A stretch of 64,000 bases of DNA from Streptomyces coeruleorubidus (GTDB lineage: Bacteria; Actinomycetota; Actinomycetes; Streptomycetales; Streptomycetaceae). A program made the translations under genes and the position numbers. The stretch lies in assembly GCF_008705135.1 (NCBI RefSeq), contig NZ_CP023694.1, forward strand, positions 7,043,001 through 7,107,000, in the 5' to 3' direction. Below the pieces are notes generated by a model, which saw only the letters and a program-made list of their open reading frames with translations, did no database searches and was not told the DNA's origin. Below are positions 42,285 to 51,206 of the stretch, one piece after another. Each line of letters begins with the position of its first letter. The stretch's first letter is position 1.

Positions 42285-43747
42285 TGAGCTCCCCCCGAGG
42301 GCGTGATCGGCCAGAACTGGTCGTCCAGGCACCAGCGCCAGACGTCGCCGTCCTGCCAGGCGGCGACCTTGCGGGCGGCGGGCTGGTGCTGGGCGCGGGT
42401 GGCGTGGAAGTCCATGGCGTAACCGGCGGTGTTGGCGAAGGCCAGCAGGTCGCCGGGGACCGGGCGGCGCGGCAGGAAGACAGTGCGCCGCGTGATCAGA
42501 TCGGTCTCCAGGCACAGGCCGCCGAAGAGGTGCACGGCGACGGGCCCCTCGCCCGGCCCGGCTCCGCTTCTGGGGATGACGACCGGGTCCATCAGCACTC
42601 CGTGGTCCTCCAGGGCGATGTCGTCCGCCTTCGCGGCCAGCCGCACGAGCAGTGCGCCGCCCGCCTCCTGGGAACGGACCTCCAGCACCCGCGCCAGGGT
42701 CAGGCCGCACTGGTCGAGCAGCGCCCGGCCGGGCTCGCTGTGCAGGTCGTACAGGTGCTCCAGCAGCAGCGCGGCCAGCGGACGGCCGCCCAGGGAGGCG
42801 GCGGGCTGGGCCAGCAGCTCGTCCAGATAGGCCGCGCCGGCGACGGACCGGTGCGCCGGGTAGAGGCCGAGCACGCCGCGCACGGTGCCGGACTCGCCCC
42901 GCAGCCCGTAGCCGTGCCCGCCCCAGGTCAGCGGCGGGCGGCGGCCCAGGACGGCGGCCGTGAGCGCGCTCGTGTACGCATCCCACTGCTCCCGCTCGGC
43001 GAGGTAACTGACGCCGAACCCGCCCCCGATGTCCACGGCCCGGGGCCGCAGCCCCCGGCTCCGGCACGCCTCCAGGGCCGCCAGGGACCCTTCGAGGGCG
43101 GTCGCCTTCTCCGCGACGCTCGTCGTGTCCAGGTGGTAGGCCACCCCCGTCAGCTCGACCGCGTCGCCGTGCCGCTCGACCGCCTTCAGCAGGGGATCCA
43201 ACTCCCGTACGGGGGTGCCGAACCGGCTGCGCCGGCTCAGCATCTTCACCCCCGACGTCTCGAACCCCGACAGCCGCAGCAGCACCCGCACCGGGGCGAG
43301 CGCGTGCCCACGCACCAGCGCGGCGAGCTGGTCCAGCTCGGCGACGCCGTCGACGCCGACCGTGACGCCCGTACGGGCCGCGAGCCACAGGAACTCGGGG
43401 TTCTTCGGCCCCGTGGCCGTGATCCGGTCGGCGGTGAAACCGGCCCCCAGCGCGTGCTGCAACTCGCCCAGCGACGCGACGTCCACCCCCGCGTCCGTGG
43501 CGGCGAGCCGGCGCAGCAGCGCGCTGGACCGGTTCGCCTTGTGGGCGTAGTAGACCTGGCCGGACAGGTGGTGTGCCCGGTACACGGACCTGAACCGCTC
43601 CAGGTTCTCGGCGATCTGGTCCGGCACCACGACGTGCAGGGGTGAACCGAGCCCGTCGGTGAGCGAGTGCAGCGTCCCCGCCGCCGCCAGGAGGGACCTG
43701 AGCCGTGGTTCCAGTCGGGGTTCGAGATACAAGGGCCGGCCGTCCAT
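42281..43747 (-). CDS. Fold-type III PLP decarboxylase-like enzyme (Y4yA type)
   Basis: A 488-residue alanine-racemase-fold PLP enzyme related to diaminopimelate and ornithine decarboxylases: VYYAHKANRSSALLRRL with the PLP lysine, GVDVASLGELQHAL, VAYHLDTTSV and AVDIGGGFGVSY. The length and the histidine-rich C-terminus resemble the group annotated as Y4yA. The substrate is unknown. It is the first gene of an operon with the CysK-rhodanese and SufS-like enzymes, a combination that could decarboxylate and rebuild a sulfur-containing amino acid. ATG 43747 follows GGGGAGGGAG by six bases. Confidence 0.78.
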   Translation of the reverse strand: MDGRPLYLEPRLEPRLRSLLAAAGTLHSLTDGLGSPLHVVVPDQIAENLERFRSVYRAHHLSGQVYYAHKANRSSALLRRLAATDAGVDVASLGELQHALGAGFTADRITATGPKNPEFLWLAARTGVTVGVDGVAELDQLAALVRGHALAPVRVLLRLSGFETSGVKMLSRRSRFGTPVRELDPLLKAVERHGDAVELTGVAYHLDTTSVAEKATALEGSLAALEACRSRGLRPRAVDIGGGFGVSYLAEREQWDAYTSALTAAVLGRRPPLTWGGHGYGLRGESGTVRGVLGLYPAHRSVAGAAYLDELLAQPAASLGGRPLAALLLEHLYDLHSEPGRALLDQCGLTLARVLEVRSQEAGGALLVRLAAKADDIALEDHGVLMDPVVIPRSGAGPGEGPVAVHLFGGLCLETDLITRRTVFLPRRPVPGDLLAFANTAGYAMDFHATRAQHQPAARKVAAWQDGDVWRWCLDDQFWPITPSGGAQ

Positions 43748-44099
43748 GCGCGCTCCCTCCCCTGTAGCGCACGCGCCCGGCATCCGGGCACGTCCGACAC
43801 TCCCCGCGTTTCGCCGTATAGCCCATATCCATTCTTCGGTCGCTTTACGCCCTGTAAGGCCCGGGCCCGTCCCCGCGCCGGTGTGAAGCGGATCACGGTT
43901 TGGCCGGGTGGCGCGCGCCCGGCGCGGGGCCGCGGCATCCGTCGTTCGGCCGAGCCTTCGCAGGTCGGGCTGGTGGGTCGTGGCCGTTCGGCCGAGGCGG
44001 CGGCCCTCGGCCGCGACGCAGAGTGGGGTGCGGTCCGGTGCCCCCGGCAACGGGTGGGCGGGCCGTACGGGTTCGCGTGCCGGAACGGGAGAAGTGAGC
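43748..44099. other. Divergent promoter region without a gene
   Basis: This 352-base gap separates the three-PLP operon (minus) from the response-regulator gene (plus). Its most AT-rich part is 43805-43850, where TATAG and CATATCC could serve as -10-like elements in either direction. The rest is GC-rich with no open frame that looks coding. No convincing dyad was found. Confidence 0.4.
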
Positions 44100-44780
44100 A
44101 TGGTCGTACGGGTGGTCGTCGTCGACGACCAGGACATGGTGCGCTCGGGATTCGCCGCCCTGCTGTCCGCGCAGAGCGACATCGACGTCGTGGGGGAGGC
44201 GCCCGACGGCCGGCGCGGGGTGGAGGTCTGCCGCAGCACCCACCCCGACGTGGTGCTGATGGACATCCGGATGCCGGAGATGGACGGTCTCGAGGCGGCC
44301 CGGCGGCTGCTCGACCCGCCGCCGGGCGTGACGCACCGGCCCAAGGTGCTGATGCTGACCACCTTCGACCTCGACGACTACGTCTACGAGACCCTCCGGG
44401 CCGGCGCCAGCGGCTTCCTGCTCAAGGACGCCCCGGTCGCCGAACTCGTCCAGGCCGTCCGGGTGATCGCGGCCGGTGACGCCCTGCTCGCCCCCTCCGT
44501 CACGCGCCGCCTCATCGAGGACGTGACCCGCCGCCGCCCTCAGGCCGGACGGCGGGCCCGGCTGCGGCTGAACGGCCTCACGCCCCGGGAGACGGAGGTC
44601 CTCGGGCTGGTCGCTCGGGGCCTGTCCAACAGGGAGATCGCCGGGACGCTGGTGGTGGCCGAGCAGACGGTCAAGACCCACATGACCCGGCTGATCGCCA
44701 AGCTGGGTGCCAGGGACCGGGCCCAACTGGTCGTCCTCGCCTACGAGTCGGGGCTGGTCGTGCCCGGCTCGGCCGGCTGA
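44100..44780 (+). CDS. NarL/LuxR-family response regulator (orphan)
   Basis: A 226-residue two-domain regulator. The receiver domain has DDQDMVRSGF, phospho-acceptor D55 in VLMDIRMPEMDG, T in LMLTTFDLDDYV and K in GFLLKDAP. The C-terminal LuxR HTH reads LTPRETEVLGLVARGLSNREIAGTLVVAEQTVKTHMTRLIAKLGARDR. All key residues are present. No histidine kinase gene is adjacent, so the partner is elsewhere or absent. ATG 44100 follows GGGAGAAG. It could regulate the divergent PLP operon or the downstream methyltransferase. Confidence 0.9.
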   Translation: MVVRVVVVDDQDMVRSGFAALLSAQSDIDVVGEAPDGRRGVEVCRSTHPDVVLMDIRMPEMDGLEAARRLLDPPPGVTHRPKVLMLTTFDLDDYVYETLRAGASGFLLKDAPVAELVQAVRVIAAGDALLAPSVTRRLIEDVTRRRPQAGRRARLRLNGLTPRETEVLGLVARGLSNREIAGTLVVAEQTVKTHMTRLIAKLGARDRAQLVVLAYESGLVVPGSAG

Positions 44781-44807
44781 GCCCGCAAACGCCGGTGCGA
44801 GTCGTAC

Positions 44808-44829
44808 CCAGGTGCGACACCGCACTTGG
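44808..44829 (+). terminator. Small hairpin after the response regulator
   Basis: CCAGGTGCG (44808-44816) pairs with CGCACTTGG (44821-44829), with one non-Watson-Crick position and an ACAC loop, 28 bases after the stop. It may be a terminator or part of the next promoter. Confidence 0.35.
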
Positions 44830-44912
44830 CACCCGGGTGTGACGTGCGGCCCGCCTCCCGCGCCCTACCGTCACCCCGCCCTGACCACGGACCGGCACGC
44901 ACGGAGCGCCAC

Positions 44913-45611
44913 ATGCACCAGCCCCTCGACATCGACCACGTCGTCCGCCTCTACCGCACCTACGCCGACGACCTCGACCGGGTCCGCGAGGAACAGCGCG
45001 TGCTGCTCGCACCGCCCCACGCGATGAAGGCCCAACTCGACGACGTCGAGGCGGAGATCACCTACCTGCTGCTGCGCGAGGCCCGGCCGGAGACGGTGGT
45101 GGAGATCGGCACGTTCCACGGCTGGTCCACCACCTGGATCCTGCGCGCCCTGCGGGACAACGGCACCGGCCATCTGTACTCGTACGACGTGGTGGACCAC
45201 GTCCTGCGCGAGGTGCCCGGCCGACTCGCCGAGGGGCGCTGGACGTTCACGCAGGGGGACGTGCGGGAGAACCTGGAGAAGGTCCCCGACACGGCGGACT
45301 TCCTGTTCATCGACGCCGCGCACTCGGCGCGCTTCGCCCGCTGGTACGTCCGGCACCTGCTGCCGCGCATGCGGCCCGGCATACCCGTGTGCGTCCACGA
45401 CGTGTTCCACGGGCGCCGGGCACTGCCGTTCACCGAGGGAGCGGTGGTGCTGCACTGGCTCGCCGAGCGGGGGAACCGGTACTTCACCGCGTCCCGGGCG
45501 CACGCGCCCGAGATCCACGACCGGCTGAACGACGTCAAGCGGCGCCTCGCCCTCGGACATCCCGTCAAGAACAGCACCGACAACCCCATGATCTTCTTCA
45601 GGCTGTCCTGA
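44913..45611 (+). CDS. Class I SAM-dependent methyltransferase (Methyltransf_24 type)
   Basis: A 232-residue protein with AEITYLLLREARPETVVEIGTFHGWSTTWILRAL (SAM loop EIGTFHGWST), a middle GTGHLYSYDVVDHV and a late segment ADFLFIDAAHSARFARWYVRHLLPRM. It resembles O-methyltransferases acting on small molecules or on cephalosporin/macrolide-type scaffolds, but no substrate can be named. ATG 44913 has GGAG seven bases upstream. It stands between the response regulator and the kinase operon and may be monocistronic. Confidence 0.75.
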   Translation: MHQPLDIDHVVRLYRTYADDLDRVREEQRVLLAPPHAMKAQLDDVEAEITYLLLREARPETVVEIGTFHGWSTTWILRALRDNGTGHLYSYDVVDHVLREVPGRLAEGRWTFTQGDVRENLEKVPDTADFLFIDAAHSARFARWYVRHLLPRMRPGIPVCVHDVFHGRRALPFTEGAVVLHWLAERGNRYFTASRAHAPEIHDRLNDVKRRLALGHPVKNSTDNPMIFFRLS

Positions 45612-45732
45612 AGACGCCGCCTGACCCGCGCCCGCCCCAGGAGGCCGGGAGGGGTCCCGACAGGGGCTTCCTACCCTGGCGTCCCGCGCCGCCGCAGGGC
45701 GGACGGGGAGGAGTGGACCGGCGACGTCGCGG

Positions 45733-46854
45733 GTGGTTTCACCGGTGGGGAAGGTGCGTGGGCCCGTGCTCGACCGCACGCAGGACACGGCGACGGGCGT
45801 GGGCAGCGCCCTGCTCCGGCAGGGACAGCGGATCAACTCGGCGCTCGTCGTGGACCGCCGGCTGGGGGAGGGCGCCTTCGCCGAGGTCTACCGGGTGCGG
45901 CACCACATCCTCGGCTGGCAGGCCCTGAAGCTGTTCAAGCACGTGGCCTCGCTGGAGGCGACGTCCCGGATGCTCGACGAGGCCCGGATCCTGTCCACCC
46001 TGGGACACCCCAACATCATCCGGGTGTTCGACGCCGGCACCGTGCAGACCTCCGAGGGCGTGCGCGGCTACATCACCATGGAGTACGTGGCGGGCGGCAG
46101 CCTGGAGCGGCTGATGGAGTCCCACTCGGGCGTGGTGCCCGTCGGCGAGGTGACCGCCGTGCTCCGGCAGGCCGCCGAGGGACTCGCCGTCGCCCACGAG
46201 CGGCCGCACCCCATCGTCCACCGCGACCTGTCCCTGGCCAACGTGCTCATCACCTACGACGAGACCGGGCTGCGCGTGAAGGTCAGCGACTTCGGCCTGG
46301 CCAAGGAGACCGACCCGGGCACCATGGCGGCCAGCGCCCAGGGCACCGTCGCCTACATGCCGCCCGAGGTACTGCGGCGCGGCAAGGGCTACGGATGCCC
46401 GGGGGACGTGTGGGCCCTGGGCACCATCGTGTACTTCCTGCTCACCGGGCACTTCCCCTACGACGGCGGCGACCCGGTGCAGTCCTTCTCCCTGGAGCGG
46501 TTCACCCGGCCGTTGCAGCCGCCCCGCGCCTTCAACGACGACGTGGGCACCGAACTGGACCGGCTGGTCACCGACATGCTGCGGATCGACCCGGCCGAGC
46601 GGCCCGCCACCGCCCGTGCCGTCGCCGACCGCGCGGCCGGCCTGCACGCGGCGCCCGGCCCGGAAGCCGCCGGCACGGCCGAGCCGGCCGAGTCCGCCGG
46701 CGCACTGGTCCGGGAGGCCACCTCGCTCTCCCGGGTGCCCGGCAGGCTCGGCGAGGCCGCCGACCTGCTGGAGGAGACCATCAGCCGCTATCCGCTGCTG
46801 CGGGAGCGGCATCTGACACGGCTCATGACCTGGCGCCGGGGGGTGATCATGTGA
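45733..46854 (+). CDS. Serine/threonine protein kinase, first gene of the Hsp70 module
   Basis: A 373-residue Hanks-type kinase. Seen are the glycine loop RLGEGAFAEVY, VAIK-like lysine in WQALKLFK, the catalytic loop HRDLSLANVL, SDFGLAKE and the APE-like MPPEV. The catalytic loop keeps HRD and Asn but has Ser-Leu instead of Lys-Pro, unusual for a Ser/Thr kinase. After ~290 a short alanine-rich linker and a TPR-like helix pair (LGEAADLLEETISRYPLLRERHL) follow; no transmembrane segment or PASTA domain is present. The start is uncertain among GTG 45733, 45745, 45754 and 45766. The stop overlaps the next gene (GTGA). It probably phosphorylates module partners. Confidence 0.8.
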   Translation: MVSPVGKVRGPVLDRTQDTATGVGSALLRQGQRINSALVVDRRLGEGAFAEVYRVRHHILGWQALKLFKHVASLEATSRMLDEARILSTLGHPNIIRVFDAGTVQTSEGVRGYITMEYVAGGSLERLMESHSGVVPVGEVTAVLRQAAEGLAVAHERPHPIVHRDLSLANVLITYDETGLRVKVSDFGLAKETDPGTMAASAQGTVAYMPPEVLRRGKGYGCPGDVWALGTIVYFLLTGHFPYDGGDPVQSFSLERFTRPLQPPRAFNDDVGTELDRLVTDMLRIDPAERPATARAVADRAAGLHAAPGPEAAGTAEPAESAGALVREATSLSRVPGRLGEAADLLEETISRYPLLRERHLTRLMTWRRGVIM

Positions 46855-48122
46855 CCACGCCGGTAAGGGAGTTCGACCGTTTCGAGGAACTGGCGGGCAC
46901 ACAGCTGTACCGCAGGAACGTCTTCGCCGTCACCGGCCTGCCCACCCGCGCGAGCGGACCGGCCGTGCGGCGGCACCGGCAGAAGGTGGAGGCACGGCTG
47001 GCCGTCGGGGAAAGCTGGCCCGGAGCCCCGGAAGTGGCACCGGCCGGCGGCTACGGCAAGGACGAGGTACGGGCCTCCTTCGAGGGCCTCCAGGACCCGC
47101 GCCGCCGCATGGTCGACGAACTGCTGTGGCTGTGGGGGCCATCCGACTCCGCCTGCGACTGCGACCCGGACGTGCACGAATGGCACGACGCCGCCGTACT
47201 GCTGCACGCCCGGGTGCTGGAGGCGGAGACCGGGCGGTCGGGGCTGCCCGTCGAGCAGCGGGCGTCCCTGTGGGAGAACGCGGTGTCCGCCTGGGGCCAC
47301 CTGCTGGCGGACGGGGCGCTGCGGCAGCACGTCCGGCACCGCATCCGGGCGCTCGGCGACCCCCGGCTCGACGAGGACGCGGCCGACGACCTCCTGGCCC
47401 GGCTGCCGCGACTGCTCGTGTCCCCCTTCCCCCAGCTCTTCGCCGACCAGGCCACCGCGACCCGGCTGACGTCGGTCTGCTCGGCCTGGGCTGGTTTCCC
47501 GCCCTTCGCCGGACTGTTCTCCGAGCTGTTCGAGCGTGCGGCGGAAGAGGCGTACGAGAAGATCCACGGCGACCTGCTGACGGCGGAGCGGGAGCGCGAG
47601 GCCCACCACTACCGCGAGGCGTTCCTGCTCCTGCGCGACCGGGTCGTGCCCGGCTTCGAGGACATGGCGCCGCTCAGACCGTTCGTCTCCGACTGGCGCC
47701 ACGACGAGATCGCCCACATCGTCGCCGTCGGGCTGAACAACCTCGCGGTCGAACTCCTCGGCGTCTCCGTCCACCGCCCGCCGAGCGCCTCCCGGCGCGA
47801 GGAGATGATCTGGCTCGCGGAGAAGGCGTACGAGATCGGCCCGGACCGTGACTCGGACGGGCTGAAGGAGAACTGGGAATTCATCTACGACCACCTCACG
47901 GGCACCGGCCGCCGCCCCGCGCGGCCCACCCGGCGGTTCCCCTGGTTCGGGTTCCTCCTGGTGCTCGCCGTCATCGGCGGCTCGCTCTCCGCCCTGATCG
48001 AGATCTACGGCATCGTCCCCGTGCTCATCATCGGGCTCGGCGGCATCGGCGTACTCGGCTACCTCGTGCGGATCGTGGCGGCCCTCGCCGACGGCGTACG
48101 CAGCGTACGGAGGAGAAAATGA
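46851..48122 (+). CDS. J-domain-like partner protein with C-terminal membrane anchor
   Basis: A 423-residue protein. Residues ~10-90 (LYRRNVFAVTGLPTRAS, VRASFEGLQDPRRRMVDELLWLWG) resemble the N-terminal J-domain-like region of proteins paired with divergent Hsp70s, although no canonical HPD is seen. The middle is helical, with a repeat-like series. Two transmembrane helices occupy ~364-410 (WFGFLLVLAVIGGSLSALI, GIVPVLIIGLGGIGVLGYLV). It probably recruits the Hsp70-like protein to the membrane. The GTG at 46851 overlaps the kinase stop and its own stop overlaps the GrpE-like start. Confidence 0.65.
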   Translation: MTTPVREFDRFEELAGTQLYRRNVFAVTGLPTRASGPAVRRHRQKVEARLAVGESWPGAPEVAPAGGYGKDEVRASFEGLQDPRRRMVDELLWLWGPSDSACDCDPDVHEWHDAAVLLHARVLEAETGRSGLPVEQRASLWENAVSAWGHLLADGALRQHVRHRIRALGDPRLDEDAADDLLARLPRLLVSPFPQLFADQATATRLTSVCSAWAGFPPFAGLFSELFERAAEEAYEKIHGDLLTAEREREAHHYREAFLLLRDRVVPGFEDMAPLRPFVSDWRHDEIAHIVAVGLNNLAVELLGVSVHRPPSASRREEMIWLAEKAYEIGPDRDSDGLKENWEFIYDHLTGTGRRPARPTRRFPWFGFLLVLAVIGGSLSALIEIYGIVPVLIIGLGGIGVLGYLVRIVAALADGVRSVRRRK

Positions 48123-48649
48123 GCATCCCCTCACGCCGGGACGGCCGTGGCAGCCGGGTGCGCGCCGCCCTCGGGCAGTTGCGGCACCCGCCCGAGTTCC
48201 GCGTCCCGCCGCCGTTCCTCGACACCGGTCAGGCCGACTGGGTCGCGCACGTACTGGCCGACGTCGGGACGGCCACGGAGGAACCCGCCCCGGGCGGCGC
48301 GGACACCGGCACGCTGCTCGCCGCGGCCACCGGCATCTGGCGCGCCCAGCGCAAGCTGAACCAGCGCGCCGGCGAACTGTCGGCAGCGGACCTCAGGCAG
48401 GTGCGCCGCTACGTCCAGGCCGGCCGGCAGGCGCTCGCCGACGGCGGACTGGAGATCCAGGAGCACGACGGCGCGCCCTTCGACCCGGGACAGTCCCTCG
48501 AAGTCCTCGCCTTCCAGGACGAACCCGGCCTGACCCACGAGGTGGTGCTGGAGACCCTCCGGCCCAGCGTCTACTACCGCGGCGAGCGGATCCAGATGGG
48601 GCAGGTCGTCGTCGGCCGGCCCGCACCCGGCCCCACCCACGGCATGTGA
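48119..48649 (+). CDS. GrpE-like nucleotide exchange factor
   Basis: A 176-residue protein whose C-terminal segment LEVLAFQDEPGLTHEVVLETLRPSVYYRGERIQMGQVVVG matches the beta-wing of GrpE (abridged reading: V-x-E-x-L-R-P-x-V). The middle (GIWRAQRKLNQRAGELSAADLRQVRRYV) is a helix in the place of the GrpE coiled coil, which is shorter than in housekeeping GrpE. It would exchange ADP on the Hsp70-like protein encoded 21 bases downstream. ATG 48119 overlaps the previous stop (ATGA). Confidence 0.7.
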   Translation: MSIPSRRDGRGSRVRAALGQLRHPPEFRVPPPFLDTGQADWVAHVLADVGTATEEPAPGGADTGTLLAAATGIWRAQRKLNQRAGELSAADLRQVRRYVQAGRQALADGGLEIQEHDGAPFDPGQSLEVLAFQDEPGLTHEVVLETLRPSVYYRGERIQMGQVVVGRPAPGPTHGM

Positions 48650-48670
48650 ACGACCAAGGAGACGACCGCA

Positions 48671-51175
48671 ATGCGCGAGACCATCGACTTCGGCATCGAC
48701 CTCGGCACCACCAACAGCGCCATCGCGGTGGCGGACGACGACGGCGTACGCGTCATCAAGAACAACGACGGCTGGGACTACACCCCGTCCGCCGTGTGGA
48801 TGCCCAAGCCGGACGTGACCCACGTGGGCCGCCGCGCCCGTGAGCGCACCGACACCCAGCCCGACGACGCCCACGCCGAGTTCAAGCTGGAGATGGGCGT
48901 GGCCGGATACCACCGGCGGTTCGGCCGAGCGGGGCTGTCCCTCACCCCCGAGCAGCTCTCCGCCGAGGTGCTCAAGTCCCTGCGCCAGGACGCCGCGCAC
49001 GACACCGGCAGCCCGCCGGAGGCGGCCGTGATCACCGTGCCCGCCTCCTTCGCGCTGCACCAGAACAGCGCCACGTCCGCCGCCGCGGCCCTCGCCGGGC
49101 TCGGCGAGCACTGCCCCCTGGTCCAGGAACCGACCGCCGCGGCCATCGCCTACGGCGTGCAGGACGCCTCCGAATCCACCCACTGGATGGTGTTCGACCT
49201 GGGCGGCGGCACCTTCGACGCGGCCGTGATGAGCAAGCGCGACGGCGAACTGCAACTGCTCCAGCACGCCGGTGACCCGCGCCTGGGCGGCAAACTCATC
49301 GACTGGGCCATCGTGGAGGACCTGCTCGTCCCCGCCGTCCGGCGCGACCTCGGGCTGCCGGACTTCGCCCGGCGCGACAACCGGTGGCGGGCCGGCTTCG
49401 CCAAGCTCAAACTGGCCGCGGAGGACGCCAAGATCGCGCTGTCCCGACGCGGCAGCTACGACATCGCCGTCGACCTCTCCGATGGCGAAGGCGGCACGGT
49501 TCCCTTCGAGTTCACCCTCACCCGGGGCGCTCTCGAAGACCTCGCCCAGCCCTTCTACACCCGCGCGATCAAGCTCTGCCGGGACGCCCTCGCGGAGAGC
49601 TCGCTGCGGCCCGACCACATCGACCGGCTGCTGCTCGTCGGCGGGGCGACCCTCGCCCCGGGGCTGCGCGACCTGCTGGCAGACCCCGTGGAAGGCCTGG
49701 GCATCCAGCTCGACCACACCCAGGACCCGACCACCGTGGTGGCGCGCGGCGCCGCCCTCTTCGCCCGTACGGTGCGGATGCCGAGCAAGCCGCGCACGGC
49801 GGCGCCGGGCGAGTTCACCGTGGAACTCCACTACGAACCCCAGTCGTTGGAGACCACCGGCGTCCCGGTCTCCGGCCGGATCAGCGGCGGCACCGCCGTG
49901 CCCGACTGGGCCCGGTACACCGTCACCCTCACCAACCCCGACGGCCACCCGCCCTTCCGGGGACCGCAGACCACACTCACCCCCGACGGCGCCTTCTACA
50001 CCGAGGTGACCATCGACTCAGGCACCCGGTCCCGCTTCACCGTGGAACTCTCCGACAGCACCGGCACCCGCCAGCGGCTCGCCCCGGACGCCCTGTCGAT
50101 CACCCACGCCCAGGTGCTGCCCGGCGACGCCGTGCTCACCAGCACGCTCGGCATCGGCAAGGCCGACGGCTCCTTCGCGCCGATGCTGCGCAAGGGCACC
50201 GCCCTGCCGACCTCCATCACGAAGACGTTCGAGACGTCCATCCCGCTGCGCCGCTCCCAGCCGGACGCCGTCATCCGCATCCCGCTGCTGGAGGGCGAAC
50301 GCCGGCGCGCCGACCGCAACACCCGGGTCGGGCTGCTGGAGATCCGGCCCCGGGACGTCCGCTTCGACCTGCCCGCGCAGACGCCCGTCGAGGTGACCTT
50401 CGAGATCAGCGCCACGAACCGGGAAGTCACCGTCACCGCCGACATCCCCGTCGCCGACGCCCAGTTCGAGGCGAGCATCGACCGCTCCCAGCTCGTGGCG
50501 CCCACGCACGACGAGCTGGTCGACCGGCTGCACGACCTGGAGCAGCGCACCCACACCCTGCGGGAACGCGCCGAGGAGGTGCACTCCGAGCCGGCCCTGA
50601 CCCAGCTCGACGACCTGTCCGACGAGAAGGCCCTCGTCCATCTGCGCAAGGAGGTCGACGCGGCGGCCGTCGACACGGGCGCGGCCGGTACGAGCGACCG
50701 GCGCATCCGCGACCTGGAGGCCCAGCTCGACGACGTCGAGGAGGCGATCGACATCCCCGGCCTCCAGCACGAGCTGTGGGACCTCCTCAACAACTGCGAG
50801 GACCTCATCGAACAGACCGGCGGCGGACCGGCCGAACGCCGCGAACTGGAGAACCTCCGCACCCGCGCGACCAGCGCCGGCGAGGACGGCGGCCCGGCCG
50901 GACTGCGCAGGCTCGCCGACCGGGTGCGGGACTTCCAGGTCGATCTGCTGCGCCGCAGCGACCAGTGGGACTTCCTCGTCTTCCACTCCCTCGTCGAACT
51001 GCGCGACGAGATGACCTCCCGCGCCCAGGCGGACGCCGCGATCGCCGACGGCCGCCGAGCCGTCGCCGCGGGCGACCGCACGGCCCTGTCCGCGATCAAC
51101 CAGCGGCTGCGCCGCCTGCTCCCTCCGGGGGTCTCGGAGGAGCGGCGGATCGGCGGAGTGCAGGAGAGCCGGTGA
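48671..51175 (+). CDS. Divergent Hsp70 (DnaK-like) protein
   Basis: An 834-residue Hsp70-type ATPase, longer than DnaK (about 620-640). The nucleotide-binding domain has DFGIDLGTTNSAIAV (phosphate 1), VFDLGGGTFDAAVM (phosphate 2) and LLLVGGATLAPGLRDLL (adenosine), with VTVPASFALHQNSAT near the middle. From ~375 the C-terminus differs from DnaK. It contains an extra beta-rich region (GEFTVELHYEP, TVTLTNPDGHPPF), a substrate-domain-like part with AQTPVEVTFEISATNREVTV, and a long coiled-coil tail from ~605. ATG 48671 has GGAG 11 bases upstream. With its own J-like and GrpE-like genes it forms a complete dedicated chaperone cycle. Confidence 0.88.
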   Translation: MRETIDFGIDLGTTNSAIAVADDDGVRVIKNNDGWDYTPSAVWMPKPDVTHVGRRARERTDTQPDDAHAEFKLEMGVAGYHRRFGRAGLSLTPEQLSAEVLKSLRQDAAHDTGSPPEAAVITVPASFALHQNSATSAAAALAGLGEHCPLVQEPTAAAIAYGVQDASESTHWMVFDLGGGTFDAAVMSKRDGELQLLQHAGDPRLGGKLIDWAIVEDLLVPAVRRDLGLPDFARRDNRWRAGFAKLKLAAEDAKIALSRRGSYDIAVDLSDGEGGTVPFEFTLTRGALEDLAQPFYTRAIKLCRDALAESSLRPDHIDRLLLVGGATLAPGLRDLLADPVEGLGIQLDHTQDPTTVVARGAALFARTVRMPSKPRTAAPGEFTVELHYEPQSLETTGVPVSGRISGGTAVPDWARYTVTLTNPDGHPPFRGPQTTLTPDGAFYTEVTIDSGTRSRFTVELSDSTGTRQRLAPDALSITHAQVLPGDAVLTSTLGIGKADGSFAPMLRKGTALPTSITKTFETSIPLRRSQPDAVIRIPLLEGERRRADRNTRVGLLEIRPRDVRFDLPAQTPVEVTFEISATNREVTVTADIPVADAQFEASIDRSQLVAPTHDELVDRLHDLEQRTHTLRERAEEVHSEPALTQLDDLSDEKALVHLRKEVDAAAVDTGAAGTSDRRIRDLEAQLDDVEEAIDIPGLQHELWDLLNNCEDLIEQTGGGPAERRELENLRTRATSAGEDGGPAGLRRLADRVRDFQVDLLRRSDQWDFLVFHSLVELRDEMTSRAQADAAIADGRRAVAAGDRTALSAINQRLRRLLPPGVSEERRIGGVQESR

Positions 51176-51206
51176 ACCGAGGGAACGGGGCCGGAGGGGA
51201 GGCGAC

